In this document: positions 9,119 through 17,876 of the stretch, piece after piece
Layout of the letters: every line of letters begins with the position of its first letter
Numbering within the stretch: the stretch's first letter is position 1
Source: Aldehydirespirator sp965220345
Lineage (GTDB): Bacteria > Actinomycetota > Acidimicrobiia > Acidimicrobiales > Aldehydirespiratoraceae
Direction of reading: 5' to 3'
DNA: 64,000 nucleotides
Assembly: GCA_965220345.1 (NCBI GenBank)
Contig: OZ244822.1
Coordinates: 1,364,001-1,428,000 of the forward strand
Notes under the pieces: generated by a model
Seen by the model: only the letters and a program-made list of their open reading frames with translations
Databases searched by the model: none
What the model was told of the DNA's origin: nothing
Translations under genes and position numbers: made by a program

Positions 9119-9693
9119 TCAAGGGGAACATCTGGACCACCGCAGGCACCCCAAAGCCCTCGAGCTGCGCTAACTGCTTCACGCTCGGCTCGGTTAAAGG
9201 CTTCGGCGTAGTGATCGTTTGGTGGAAAAGTCAAGACAGCCGCGTAGCCAGCAGTGACAAGCTCAAGGTTCACGAAGAGACTGTCACTGGAGCGCACCAC
9301 ATACCCCAGAAGCCGGTCGTAGGCATCTCGGGCTTCCTCGTCGCGCAGCAGCGTGATTTGCGTGCCCTCAGGGAGCAGAGCTTTCAGAAATTCTGATGCC
9401 TCAGGTCCGTAGCATTGCACTGGTCGGGTGCGTGCCACCGTTTCGGGTGTGTCAAGGCCGATCAGGCGAACTGTTTCTGAACGACTGCCGATCCGTGCGA
9501 CGATCGTGTCTCCGTCAACGACACGCTCAACCACAGCGTTAGGTGTCGAGGCAAGTTCTTCGGTGCTGCCCGCTGCTATAGCAGGCAGGTCATCCTCGGT
9601 GGCCCGGTTTCCGCAGCCCGATAGCAGCCCCGACACAAGCACTGTCACAGCGACAAGCATCCACCCTGTCTTCGGCAAGGCTCTAGTCCTCAT
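9115..9693 (-). CDS. thermonuclease (SNase)-like lipoprotein
   Basis: A secreted, lipid-anchored staphylococcal-nuclease-fold protein. A signal peptide ends in the lipobox LLSGCGN. The SNase core follows: VVERVVDGDTIVARI, VRLIGLDTPETVART, then DAYDRLLGYV and VNLELVTAGYAAVLTFPPN. Catalytic-type residues (the Asp-Gly-Asp-Thr, Arg-Leu-Ile-Gly-Leu-Asp-Thr-Pro-Glu and Asp-Arg-Leu-Leu-Gly-Tyr elements) are kept, so phosphodiesterase activity at the cell surface is plausible. ATG at 9693 is preferred over GTG at 9702. It heads a two-gene unit with the YdjC-family gene. Confidence 0.85.
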   Translation of the reverse strand: MRTRALPKTGWMLVAVTVLVSGLLSGCGNRATEDDLPAIAAGSTEELASTPNAVVERVVDGDTIVARIGSRSETVRLIGLDTPETVARTRPVQCYGPEASEFLKALLPEGTQITLLRDEEARDAYDRLLGYVVRSSDSLFVNLELVTAGYAAVLTFPPNDHYAEAFNRAEREAVSAARGLWGACGGPDVPLE

Positions 9694-9771
9694 GCCTGAC
9701 ACAGCGACCCTATAGCTAACGACCCTATAGCCAACACAGCTTCGGCTTGCGTCCAGCGGTTTGCAGCACCG

Positions 9772-10050
9772 TCAGGCCGCAGCAGGCAGGTCGGGGGCAG
9801 GTGCTGTAGCATCCCACGCCTCGGATCTGGCTGCTCGCAGAGCTTGGCGGGCTTGGGCCACCCCGCGCCGCCCCGTCTCGCAGGTGGCCGTGTCAAGCGG
9901 CCAGATGTTGGCAGTTCCTTGACTCGCAGCGAGATGAACGGCAGAACCCGAAGCAGCCCTTCTACGAGCTTTCTTGCCGGTTCTTCGGCCAGCCTTGTCG
10001 GTCGCCGTTTTGTCGGTAGCTATGTCTATAAGCAACAGTTGATTAGTCAT
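9772..10050 (-). CDS. small conserved-looking hypothetical protein
   Basis: About 92 residues, starting at an ATG inside a longer frame that opens at 10098. The N-terminal third is basic (GRRTGKKARRR). The C-terminal part has a helix-like LDTATCETGRRGVAQARQALRAARSEAW block that resembles small actinobacterial proteins I have seen but cannot name. No signal peptide or membrane segment. Function unknown, and the call rests on composition and an uninterrupted frame in an otherwise empty stretch. Confidence 0.45.
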   Translation of the reverse strand: MTNQLLLIDIATDKTATDKAGRRTGKKARRRAASGSAVHLAASQGTANIWPLDTATCETGRRGVAQARQALRAARSEAWDATAPAPDLPAAA

Positions 10051-10153
10051 GTGAACATAATGGCGAGCAGGTGTGACATTGCTTGTTGTCGTGACCACCT
10101 ACACCACTCAAAACCGCTCAACTCAGGTTCATTTGGACTCTCGGGTTACGGCC

Positions 10154-10672
10154 TTAGCGCCAGAGTCGGCGGGCGATTGCGCCGAGGGTTGCGCCTATGC
10201 CTATCCCGGCCACAACATCGCTGGCGTGATGCAATCGCACATGGATCCGACTCAAAGCCACTGCTGATGCCAGCAGGTAGTAGGCGGGTGCCCAGCGACT
10301 ACGACGTGATAACAAAGATGCCGCGACCATGGCTGCGCTGGCGTGACCGCTAGGGAAGCTGCTAGTAAGCGGTTGGCGCAGACTGTGCGGCCGCTGTCCT
10401 GTGAAGTCAGGGCGTCGCCTGCCGAATGCTGTTTTGATGAGTCCGTTTACTAGCGCAGCCTCGGCAAAGAGCGCAGAACTCAGCTGTTGAGCGCTGCTCC
10501 GATTGCGTCGAACCGCGGCTTGCAGAGTCCCAAGTGCGTGCCACAGCCGGGAGTGGTTAGCGGCTTCGGACAGCGAATACATAATCCGATCCAGTGCCGG
10601 ACGGCCGCGCAGGTTGTCTTCCCACCACGAATCGACAGCCTCATCAATGGCAGTGATTGCGGTTTGGTTCAT
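10154..10672 (-). CDS. PAP2-superfamily phosphatase
   Basis: A 172-residue membrane phosphatase of the PAP2 (type 2 phosphatidate phosphatase / undecaprenyl-PP phosphatase) superfamily. All three signature motifs are present: KTAFGRRRP, SFPSGHASA and SRIHVRLHHASDVVAG. Three or so hydrophobic helices place the active site at the membrane outer face. The start overlaps the vanW-family stop by four bases, so the pair is translationally coupled. A role in lipid carrier recycling or phospholipid turnover is inferred. Confidence 0.88.
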   Translation of the reverse strand: MNQTAITAIDEAVDSWWEDNLRGRPALDRIMYSLSEAANHSRLWHALGTLQAAVRRNRSSAQQLSSALFAEAALVNGLIKTAFGRRRPDFTGQRPHSLRQPLTSSFPSGHASAAMVAASLLSRRSRWAPAYYLLASAVALSRIHVRLHHASDVVAGIGIGATLGAIARRLWR

Positions 10673-12621
10673 TGGGCCTCGCCGTCAATGGTTGTCGTTG
10701 TGACGGGCACAGATTCACTCTCGGTTGTGTCTCTGGTTTCGTCGGCTGGGTCTTCTGAGTTGCCTGTGTCGGTTGGATCAGTTGTCTCCTCATCTGGTGA
10801 AGCAGACGAGCCAGAATCTTGACCGCTTAGTTCGCCGTCAGTTGGGTTCACGCCCTGCTCCCAACCCTCGCCGGAGGGTGCCACCGGGATGGTTGTGCTA
10901 CTTGGCACAGTAGTGGTCGTCGTGGTAACTGAAGGGCTGCCATCGCAAAGCAGTCCCTCGGGGCGGTAGAGAGCCCCGACTAGGTCGGTCTCGCTGCGCT
11001 GATCACTCAGGTAGGTTCGTGTGCGTTCTGTTGTTACTCGAGTGCAGCTCGTCCCGATGGGGCTGGTCCACTGATTGGTCTGGCGTGCCAGCACCCACGG
11101 CGTGGAGTAGAGCCGCACCGTGATGGAGTCTTCGTTGGTGGTAGGCCAGATCATCACTCCATAGGGGCTGTTGTTCTCAAGCACAAGATCAGGTGCCGGA
11201 AACGACACGGTCGCCTCACGTCCGTAGGGGTAACGGCTCAGGTAGATCGAATGAGATTGATACGTCACGAAATCAAGCCCAGCAAAGAAGGCCGCATTAA
11301 ACAAGGTGGTGGCATATTGCGAGATACCCCCGCCCACAGAGTCAACGAAGACACCTTCAAGGATCATCTTCGCCGGAACGAAGCCGTTGGCCGAAGTGCG
11401 TCTGCCCACATGATCGTTGACCGAGAACCTTCCGCCCGGCTCAATGATTGCTCCTCGGGTCAAGTCCGAGATGCGGGCGATGTTGGTCACCCGATCCTGA
11501 CCTGCGGTGAAGCGTGTGGTGAACTCGCCGACTATTTGCAGGATTCCCAGCGACTCAGCCCAGTCGCTGTTACGGGGGTTTGTGGCCGGAGTGCTGGGCA
11601 GCACGATCACAGGCTGATTCTGAGTCAAGCCCTCAAACAGCTTTTGCGACGCTGATTCGTGGCAGCACTCGAAGCCGGGCTCGTCGGTTGTGATAGTGAC
11701 GGCACCGTTGTCGTCTATGCCGAATTGTGCTTCGCCTCCTGGGGTGCCTACACCCACAAAGAGGCTTTCGAGAGTATCGTGAATCCGTTCATGCAGGGTT
11801 AGGCGAGCGTTGTGATGCTGGCCTTCCAGGGTGATGAACTGCCGAATAGCGGGTTCGCTGATCGTGAAGGCAGTTTCGGTTCCCTCAAGTTGTAACACCA
11901 CTCCGCCTTGAGTGATCTCATTGGCTTGAGCAGCAAGGTCAGCCGCTATCTTTACCGCAGCCGGATCTGCTGGTGCCATGCCCTGCACAGGCACTTCGAC
12001 GATTGCGCGACCGCCAACATTGCGGCTCACTGCGTCCTCTAGTCGCTCGGCGAGCAGTTCCATGTCGGGTACGGGCACATCGGTCTGTAGCACTGGCCGA
12101 AAGGCACCGTCGACCAGCTCAATGCGAGGTGTTTCGGGGTCGGTGTAGGGGTCAACGAGTTGGCTAAGAGTTCCGAGGTCGGTGGTTACCGCAGGTTTCA
12201 CATCACGGCTGGCAAACAGATCAAAGAGCCATGATGCTGGCCGCACTACCGGCGGAGCGGGGTCGTCGGCGGAGGCCAGCGTTCCTTCGACATCAAGAGA
12301 GATGCCCAGTTCAGCAGCGGTGAACTCGGTTGCGGGAACGGTAACGCTTTGGTCTTGGAACTGAAGTTCAATGAATCGCAACTCAATGGTGGTTTCAGCT
12401 ATCTCCTGTTCCACCGGCTCAAGTGCAGTAGCAGCCTCTTTGGGCTCAAGGCCACCGATTTCCACCTCGTGAACTACTGCACCCTCTCGGATAGTGGATT
12501 CGTTGTCCGTTTCGTAGAGCTGCCATCCAACGAAGAGTCCAGCAATCACCAAGACTGCGACCCCGATAAGCGACCAAAGCAGGCCGCGTCGAAGGTTGCC
12601 ACTAAGCAGCCGTCTAACCAC
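10669..12621 (-). CDS. VanW-family envelope protein with peptidoglycan-binding-like repeats
   Basis: A 650-residue membrane-anchored extracellular protein. One N-terminal transmembrane helix (LLWSLIGVAVLVIAGLFVGW) is followed by a region resembling YoaR/PG_binding_4 repeats (about residues 45-300). The VanW domain lies at about 340-520 with FTTRFTAGQDRVTNI, GRFSVNDHVGRRT, GGGISQYATTLFNAAF and YGREATVSFP. The C-terminal 90 residues are Thr/Ser/Asp/Glu-rich and probably disordered. VanW proteins are linked to cell-wall processes, but the biochemical role is not settled. GTG start; coupled to the downstream PAP2 gene. Confidence 0.88.
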   Translation of the reverse strand: MVRRLLSGNLRRGLLWSLIGVAVLVIAGLFVGWQLYETDNESTIREGAVVHEVEIGGLEPKEAATALEPVEQEIAETTIELRFIELQFQDQSVTVPATEFTAAELGISLDVEGTLASADDPAPPVVRPASWLFDLFASRDVKPAVTTDLGTLSQLVDPYTDPETPRIELVDGAFRPVLQTDVPVPDMELLAERLEDAVSRNVGGRAIVEVPVQGMAPADPAAVKIAADLAAQANEITQGGVVLQLEGTETAFTISEPAIRQFITLEGQHHNARLTLHERIHDTLESLFVGVGTPGGEAQFGIDDNGAVTITTDEPGFECCHESASQKLFEGLTQNQPVIVLPSTPATNPRNSDWAESLGILQIVGEFTTRFTAGQDRVTNIARISDLTRGAIIEPGGRFSVNDHVGRRTSANGFVPAKMILEGVFVDSVGGGISQYATTLFNAAFFAGLDFVTYQSHSIYLSRYPYGREATVSFPAPDLVLENNSPYGVMIWPTTNEDSITVRLYSTPWVLARQTNQWTSPIGTSCTRVTTERTRTYLSDQRSETDLVGALYRPEGLLCDGSPSVTTTTTTVPSSTTIPVAPSGEGWEQGVNPTDGELSGQDSGSSASPDEETTDPTDTGNSEDPADETRDTTESESVPVTTTTIDGEAQ

Positions 12622-12752
12622 GCTTTGAGGGTATCGCAGCCATCCTCACCATTAGGTGAGCGTTCAGCGCAATGTTGGGCACCATGTTGGGCTGAAGTGC
12701 TGGTATTCGAGTGGTTAACGATTAAGCGGTTGCAGTTCAGAACAGGCAGAGT

Positions 12753-13430
12753 TCAAAACAGGCGCAGTTCGGGTGACTCGACACCTCGTAGTTCGTCGTA
12801 GTCCACCTCGACACAGTCGATTGAGCGGTCGGTTGCCAGCACCTTGGCCTGCGGTTTGATGTTTTGAGCGACCAGAATGCCGCGCACAGGTGCCAGAGTC
12901 GGGTCTGAGTTGAGGTAATGCAGATAGCGGGTGAGCTGTTCTACGCCGTCGATCTCGCCGCTGCGCTTCACTTCAACAGCTACGGTGCTGCCCTCGGAGT
13001 CTCGGCACAACAAGTCGACAGGACCAATTTTGGTGGGATACTCGCGCCGCACCAGGGTGAAGCCTTCTGAGATCGCCTCGGGTTGTTGAGCTAGTAGTTG
13101 CTGAAGCTGTGCCTCTACTCCGTCTTTTTGTAGGCCTGGATCCGTGCCCATTTCGTGGATGATGTCGTCAAGCACTTCTTCGACTTTGATCACAAGCGAG
13201 TCGCTGCGTCCCGCAGCTGTAACCCGCCATACTCCGGCTTCTTCGTCGATCACCAGCCGATTCGGGGAGTTCATCCAGTTGAGAGGCTTGTAGGCACCGC
13301 CGTCGGCATGCACAGACACGGAACCGTCTGCCTTGACCATTATCAAACGAACCGCCGAAGGCAGATGAGCCTGCAAGCGACCGTCGTAGTCAACGGTGCA
13401 GCGGGCGATCATGAGCCGCACCCCAAGCAA
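12753..13430 (-). CDS. nucS: mismatch-specific endonuclease NucS (EndoMS)
   Basis: NucS cuts both strands at mismatches and supplies non-canonical mismatch repair in actinobacteria and archaea lacking MutS/MutL. The N-terminal block VRLMIARCTVDYDGRL..HLPSAVRLIMVKADGSVSVHADGGAYKPLNWM is highly characteristic. The nuclease core shows GPVDLLCRDSEGSTVAVEVKRSG (Asp, Glu-x-Lys) followed by EQLTRYL. The last residues ELRLF form a possible sliding-clamp interaction tail, as known for the family. A TTG start at 13430 fits the usual N-terminal length. Confidence 0.93.
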   Translation of the reverse strand: MLGVRLMIARCTVDYDGRLQAHLPSAVRLIMVKADGSVSVHADGGAYKPLNWMNSPNRLVIDEEAGVWRVTAAGRSDSLVIKVEEVLDDIIHEMGTDPGLQKDGVEAQLQQLLAQQPEAISEGFTLVRREYPTKIGPVDLLCRDSEGSTVAVEVKRSGEIDGVEQLTRYLHYLNSDPTLAPVRGILVAQNIKPQAKVLATDRSIDCVEVDYDELRGVESPELRLF

Positions 13431-13562
13431 ACTATCAGCCCCGATATGACTCTACCCATTAGACGAGCACCGAAGCATCCAGCGATGATGACAACGAAGT
13501 GTCCCCACGGCTGATCCAACGCAGCACAGAGCGCTTGAGATGAGGTTGGAGTCCGTTGTGTC

Positions 13563-14942
13563 TCAGCCGCCTGGTGATCCCACGTCTAACCCACCGGGTG
13601 TCTGCACACCCCCATCACCAGTTCCCAGAGCGCCTTCTTCTGCAGGATCATCCTGCTTGGTAGCTTTGTCGCTGGTTTTTGGTGGGGCATCGTTGGAGCT
13701 ATCTATTTGTTGTGGAGTGTCCTCAGGGTCGCTCGCATTCTCAGTAGATCCATCTTCGGCGCTAGGCGCGTTCTCATCGCTATCCGCGCCTGGTGTGCTC
13801 TCTGCATCAGAGTTAGCTTCCCCAGAATCGCTTTCCGCTTGTTCGTTCGACTCCTCTTCTGGGCTGTCATCAGATTCTGTTCCGAGTAATTCGGTGCCAC
13901 CAAGATCAGGCTGGTCTGAATTATTAGGATTAGGCTGGTCTGAGGCATCACTGGGTTCGTTGTCAGTACCAGATTCGCTTTCTGTGTTAGGTGTGTTTGC
14001 ATCAGGTAAACTTTCCTCGAGCGGGTCGCCGCTATTGCCGTCTCCGAGTTCAGCAGAACCTTCTTTGTCAGTGCCAGTATCGCCAACCTTGCTGCCTGTG
14101 TCCGGGATGGTCTCGGCATCAGAGTCAGCCTCCCCAGAATCGCTTTCCGCTTGTTCGTTCGACTCCTCTTCTGCGGGCACTTCGTCCAAACCGGTGGTCT
14201 GTTCCTCGGGCGGGCCGACCGTGTCTTCAATCCCCGACTTAGCCAACTCCGCAGCATCACGAGCATCCTGCAAATCATACGGAAACACCCAATCATACTC
14301 ACCTTCCTCATCCACCTGCACCACATCGATAAAAGGTTTGCCCTTTCCGTAACCCAGAGAATTGTCGTCATATATGCGCACTACTCCACCAAGCGTTTTG
14401 ATCCAGTACAGCCCCAACGCATATCCTTGTGTTCCTAGATCGCTAGGTCCCGCATAGACTAAATACTGTGGTGAGTCATCCGAACCGATACTTCTGATTC
14501 CATCTTCAAATAACTCGATCTCTCTATCGAAGAGCCTTGACTTTTTACTACCATCAAGAGTTTCCTGCAGAGCAAGAACTCCTAAAGTGATACGAGATTC
14601 AGATTCGGGCATCTCACCAATTAGCACTTCATCAGCTTCAAGTACGATACCCTCATAGACATCGACCACTTCCCAATCTGACTCGGCAACAGATAACATG
14701 CCGGTTGTAGGCGGTTCTATAATGAGGCGCTCCTTATAGTCGACTACTCGGCCAATAAAAACTACTTCAGCAGCGTCAGTAATCGCATTGATATCGTCAT
14801 ATAGATGTTCATAAGCATGGATATATGCTACAGGAATGTTCTCATCAAGAACAGTCAAATTTCGTGCACCTGAATTATTGCTACAGGAAGCAGATAGTAG
14901 TAAAAAAGTACCTAGAATCATAGATATAATTTTGTAATTCAT
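13563..14942 (-). CDS. lipoprotein with long acidic low-complexity tail
   Basis: A 459-residue predicted lipoprotein of unknown function. The signal peptide ends in LLLSASC. Residues 25-235 look folded (AEVVFIGRVVDYKERL, WEVVDVYEGIVLEADEVLIGE, SPQYLVYAGPSD), a strand-rich pattern like small secreted proteins that sense or bind ligands. From about 240 to the end it is almost wholly Asp, Glu, Ser, Pro, Asn and Gly, and the phrase EEESNEQAESDSGEA occurs twice. The tail could span the cell wall or bind cations. It is AT-richer than its neighbours at its 5' end. It is the last gene of an apparent four-gene strand with the repeat proteins upstream. Confidence 0.7.
   Translation of the reverse strand: MNYKIISMILGTFLLLSASCSNNSGARNLTVLDENIPVAYIHAYEHLYDDINAITDAAEVVFIGRVVDYKERLIIEPPTTGMLSVAESDWEVVDVYEGIVLEADEVLIGEMPESESRITLGVLALQETLDGSKKSRLFDREIELFEDGIRSIGSDDSPQYLVYAGPSDLGTQGYALGLYWIKTLGGVVRIYDDNSLGYGKGKPFIDVVQVDEEGEYDWVFPYDLQDARDAAELAKSGIEDTVGPPEEQTTGLDEVPAEEESNEQAESDSGEADSDAETIPDTGSKVGDTGTDKEGSAELGDGNSGDPLEESLPDANTPNTESESGTDNEPSDASDQPNPNNSDQPDLGGTELLGTESDDSPEEESNEQAESDSGEANSDAESTPGADSDENAPSAEDGSTENASDPEDTPQQIDSSNDAPPKTSDKATKQDDPAEEGALGTGDGGVQTPGGLDVGSPGG
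13804..13861. repeat. 58-bp direct repeat, copy 1 (inside lipoprotein tail)
   Basis: Matches 14116-14173 with only two differences. It encodes the repeated acidic phrase containing EEESNEQAESDSG. The near-identity at DNA level, in both silent and non-silent positions, indicates recent internal duplication, so tail length may vary between strains. Confidence 0.85.
14116..14173. repeat. 58-bp direct repeat, copy 2 (inside lipoprotein tail)
   Basis: Partner of 13804-13861, in the same reading frame of the lipoprotein gene, 312 bases (104 codons) away. Confidence 0.85.
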
Positions 14943-14987
14943 ACTAATACATACTCTCTAATATTGAAGTTGTATAGCTATAATTTC

Positions 14988-15458
14988 TCACCGGTCTAGC
15001 ATATTATTCATACCATCATTCACACAACTTGATTCAGAGTTGCCGTGATGAAAGCCTATACTATGAGCCAATTCATGGCAAACCATATTCTTCCGGCTCA
15101 ACACAGTTTCACTATTGTAGGCATCCGAATCGATTTCTATTGTGCCACGATTACATATAGTGGTACCTCCAGATTCAGTCGTGCATCGAAACCAAGCAAG
15201 AATCTCAGAGTTCTCAATCGGAATGACTTGCCATGTGAGATCTGCTAATTCGCGAGTTCCTGCCTCTCTTAGAGTTATATCAGTGTTGGCATATACATCA
15301 TCTCCGCCAGTTTTGAAGTAGGACTGCCATTGCTTACGCTCATCTTTATCGTCCTCAATAGAACGGTATGTATGAAGACTATCTGCTGCGAAGGGCAAAC
15401 CAATCTCTATCCGCTTTTGTCGGTGATTCCAAAAGGAGAAGCAGAGAAGTGGCGGCAA
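14988..15458 (-). CDS. metzincin-type zinc peptidase domain, probably the 3' part of a broken secreted protein
   Basis: A 156-residue frame whose C-terminal third carries the metzincin zinc motif HELAHSIGFHH with a downstream Met (GMNNM) that could be the Met-turn. No signal peptide is present although such peptidases are usually secreted. Its frame overlaps the 3' end of the repeat-protein gene at 15407-16117 by 52 bases in a -1 relationship, so the two could be one coding sequence separated by a frameshift. Alternatively translation may begin at TTG 15458, which has AGAAGG six bases upstream. Substrate unknown. Confidence 0.6.
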   Translation of the reverse strand: MPPLLCFSFWNHRQKRIEIGLPFAADSLHTYRSIEDDKDERKQWQSYFKTGGDDVYANTDITLREAGTRELADLTWQVIPIENSEILAWFRCTTESGGTTICNRGTIEIDSDAYNSETVLSRKNMVCHELAHSIGFHHGNSESSCVNDGMNNMLDR

Positions 15459-16117
15459 TAACTGCCTTCTTTAAGGGTAACCAGCTTGTATTTTTCCGCA
15501 CAACCTTGAGATGCGGTATTAGCACTACGACGGCATTTACTGCCCTCTAGAGTCCAGTTATCACTTCCGAATGTAATTGGTACAGCTTTACGCCGCTGCG
15601 GAGTAAGTGCGACCTTGACTACCCCTTCGCAATGAGCAACTGGCGGAGATACAGTCTCAACCTTCTTCTTGCACTTGTTATCACTGCGATCAATGATGTG
15701 ACCATCAGAGCATAACAACTCTGGCGGCTTCCGTTTCTCTATCTTCCGCTGACGAGTCTCATACACAGGTTCAAAATTGAGAACCTCACGATCCTCATAA
15801 TTGAAAACCTCCTGATCCTCATAATTAAACACCTCACGAGTCTTCGTCACCTGCTGATTCTCATAATTCTCAACACTCTCAGTCTCATAATTAAACACCA
15901 CACGCCACTCATAATTATAATCAGGCACACTCTCATAATTATAATTTGGGATTGTCTCATAATTGTAGACTGCACGCGTCTCATAATTATACACCGGAAC
16001 TGTGTTATACTTAACAACACTCCGCGTCTCATAATTATAAGCTGGCACCGTCTTCCAGACCGTCCGATAACCCGTCTTGCGTATAATCCTATAATTCCAC
16101 TTCAAACACCTACCCAT
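15407..16117 (-). CDS. tyrosine-rich tandem-repeat protein with Cys-pair modules
   Basis: About 236 residues, not assigned to a family. Roughly residues 20-120 are a tandem repeat built on (P/V)xYNYETxxV, occurring about ten times with variants FNYEDQEV and VENYENQQV; the alternating pattern suggests a repetitive beta structure. The C-terminal half has paired cysteines with spacing like LLCSDGHIIDRSDNKC and WTLEGSKC...GCAEKYKLVTLKEGSYC, resembling the Cys pairs of the upstream gene. No signal peptide is visible, although the neighbour 12-15 bases upstream has one. It may be the continuation of that protein, and the peptidase fragment may continue it. Confidence 0.55.
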   Translation of the reverse strand: MGRCLKWNYRIIRKTGYRTVWKTVPAYNYETRSVVKYNTVPVYNYETRAVYNYETIPNYNYESVPDYNYEWRVVFNYETESVENYENQQVTKTREVFNYEDQEVFNYEDREVLNFEPVYETRQRKIEKRKPPELLCSDGHIIDRSDNKCKKKVETVSPPVAHCEGVVKVALTPQRRKAVPITFGSDNWTLEGSKCRRSANTASQGCAEKYKLVTLKEGSYCRHFSASPFGITDKSG

Positions 16118-16132
16118 CAAATACTCATTACA

Positions 16133-16759
16133 CTAACTACGCTCACGAACCGTATACGAATACGACTCACGAACCGACACCCGCTCCGTGAACGGAGCCA
16201 CACGCACCCGCACAGAAAACGGAGGAACCCTCACCTGCTTCGTAAACGGAGCCACACGCACCTGCCTGTTGAAAGGCGCAACCCGAACCTGCCTCGTAAA
16301 CGGAGCCACACGCACGCGTTCACTAAACGGCGGCACACGACGCTCACCGGTCTTCACCTCATAATCCTCAAGTATCGTCGCTACGCACTGCCCAGACCCC
16401 GAATCAAACACCCACGACAACGGATCCTCCGTCGTCGCAAAACAACTCACAACTGGATCCACCACCGAAACCGACGAAACCACACACTTACCATCACGCA
16501 AAACAACCGAAGACCCCACAGGAACCGCAGCACACTTCTTCAACGCATCCACACTCACCACACCAGAACACCGCGACGATGACACCTCATATACGAGTCC
16601 CGGTGGGCACAACGGCGGCCTCGCCAACAACTCTTTAGTGGCCGGTACCCGTTCCTCTATATCCGCCTGAGCAGGAACCGGCACCGATGTCAATAGCACA
16701 ACCACCGCAACAAGCAGCCAACACCATCGCCTCCTCACCAGCAAGCCCAACACGCTCAT
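16133..16759 (-). CDS. secreted protein with RVAPF tandem repeats
   Basis: A predicted secreted protein of about 208 residues. A signal peptide (RRRWCWLLVAVVVLLTSVPVPAQA) is followed by a Cys-paired region with PLCPPGLVYEVSSSRC and VVLRDGKC. The C-terminal 70 residues are about seven tandem copies of a nine-residue unit, RVAPFTxQV and variants (VPPFSERVR, VAPFNRQVR). Such alternating Val/Arg/aromatic repeats suggest stacked beta strands. No family recognised. It heads a strand of four genes that share Cys-pair modules and repeats. A start at 16789 is also open, but ATG 16759 gives a more normal signal peptide. Confidence 0.6.
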   Translation of the reverse strand: MSVLGLLVRRRWCWLLVAVVVLLTSVPVPAQADIEERVPATKELLARPPLCPPGLVYEVSSSRCSGVVSVDALKKCAAVPVGSSVVLRDGKCVVSSVSVVDPVVSCFATTEDPLSWVFDSGSGQCVATILEDYEVKTGERRVPPFSERVRVAPFTRQVRVAPFNRQVRVAPFTKQVRVPPFSVRVRVAPFTERVSVRESYSYTVRERS

Positions 16760-16816
16760 AGCCAAACTATGACACGCAGGCTGCGCCACGTCAAGAGCCA
16801 GCCACTCATGTAGCGT

Positions 16817-17161
16817 TCAACTGGGTTGGATGCCGAGGCGCATTAGTGCAGCCCTGCGGATCTGTTCTCCGACTGTTAGCAGAAAAGTGTCAAGGGGCAG
16901 AGTGCCTATGCCTCTTGTGTCGTCGTCGGGTTGGATCACAGCTGCTTTCGGAGCGACGATGTAGCTGTGGCCGCTGAAGTGAGGGTGTTGTTTGATCAAC
17001 GCTTCAAGACCTCGGTGGCTGTGGCCGGGCGACGAAGCGACCTCAATGGCTAGGGGCTGTTGCGGGTCGACATAGATCAGATCGACTTCGTGGTCGGCAT
17101 TTCTCCAATAGTGAAGTCGCACACCAGCGTGTGCAGCGAGGGTATGCAGAGTCGCTGCCAT
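16817..17161 (-). pseudogene. C-terminal fragment of an AAA/DUF4143 ATPase
   Basis: The 114 residues match only the C-terminal nuclease-like part of the DUF4143 ATPase family: VRLHYWRNADHEVDLIYV...PLAIEVASSPGHSHRGLEAL. The upstream P-loop domain and most of DUF4143 are absent. In-frame homology appears to extend back to about 17190 and then meets the 3' end of the metallophosphoesterase gene, so the gene has been cut there. A full-length relative of a different subtype is at 42196-43521. Probably non-functional. Confidence 0.7.
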
Positions 17162-17214
17162 AGAACTTTCGGCGGAGTGAGTGAAGCTTAGGCGGCTTGG
17201 GGTTGAAGTGAGTC

Positions 17215-17838
17215 TCAGCTAAGGTCAGCAAGCTCGTTGGCAACGACGGGGCAGTCAATGTTTGCGGGACCGGAGCGAATGAGGTCAGCGAGCGTGTCGT
17301 CATCCACGGGTGCGAAATCCCATGCGTCGACTCCGACGTTGATTTGTCGGTCGTTCTGCCGCCATTTTTCGTGGATGTGCCCGTGCAGCAGCCAGCCGCC
17401 AGTGTCTTCTGGACGATATTGCTGATAGCGCTGGTCATGGTGAGAGTCGTTGCGGTACGGGAAGTGGTTGACGAGCACATCAACGTCTGCTAGCGAGACC
17501 GGCGCAGGGTCATCAAGAATCTCAGCGATCCCGCCAAGACGGTAGTAGACCTCTTTTTGTTTGGGGCCTTTGCGGTGATGCTGCCAGCAAGCGTCATGGT
17601 TGCCTGGCACCAGAATCTTGTGTCCCTTGAGACGCGCCACATGGTCTTTGAGCCGTTTCGGTAGCTGGTTCATCACTAGGTCACCGAGCATCCACACCTC
17701 GTCGCTATCAGCTACAACATCATTCCAGCGTTCCACCATCGCTTCGCTCATCTCATCTGAGTTAGCGAACGGACGGGCGCAGTAGCGGATGATGTTCTCA
17801 TGGCCGAAATGCTGATCAGAAGTCCACCACCGAGTCAT
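17215..17838 (-). CDS. calcineurin-like metallophosphoesterase
   Basis: A 207-residue cytoplasmic phosphoesterase. Dimetal ligands are visible in TSDQHFGHENIIRYC, WMLGDLVMN, LVPGNHDACW, VLVNHFPY and WLLHGHIHE, covering all motifs of the fold. Related proteins act on small phosphodiesters or nucleotides. Its 5' end faces the XRE regulator gene across the four-palindrome array at 17877-17977, so it may share that regulation. Confidence 0.85.
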   Translation of the reverse strand: MTRWWTSDQHFGHENIIRYCARPFANSDEMSEAMVERWNDVVADSDEVWMLGDLVMNQLPKRLKDHVARLKGHKILVPGNHDACWQHHRKGPKQKEVYYRLGGIAEILDDPAPVSLADVDVLVNHFPYRNDSHHDQRYQQYRPEDTGGWLLHGHIHEKWRQNDRQINVGVDAWDFAPVDDDTLADLIRSGPANIDCPVVANELADLS

Positions 17839-17876
17839 ATCATCTAGTCTATCGCTTCATATGGTCTACCGCTTTA

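Noticed and set aside
15407..15470. Programmed -1 frameshift
   Set aside because: No X-XXY-YYZ slippery heptamer or following structure in the overlap; indel or separate initiation is more likely.
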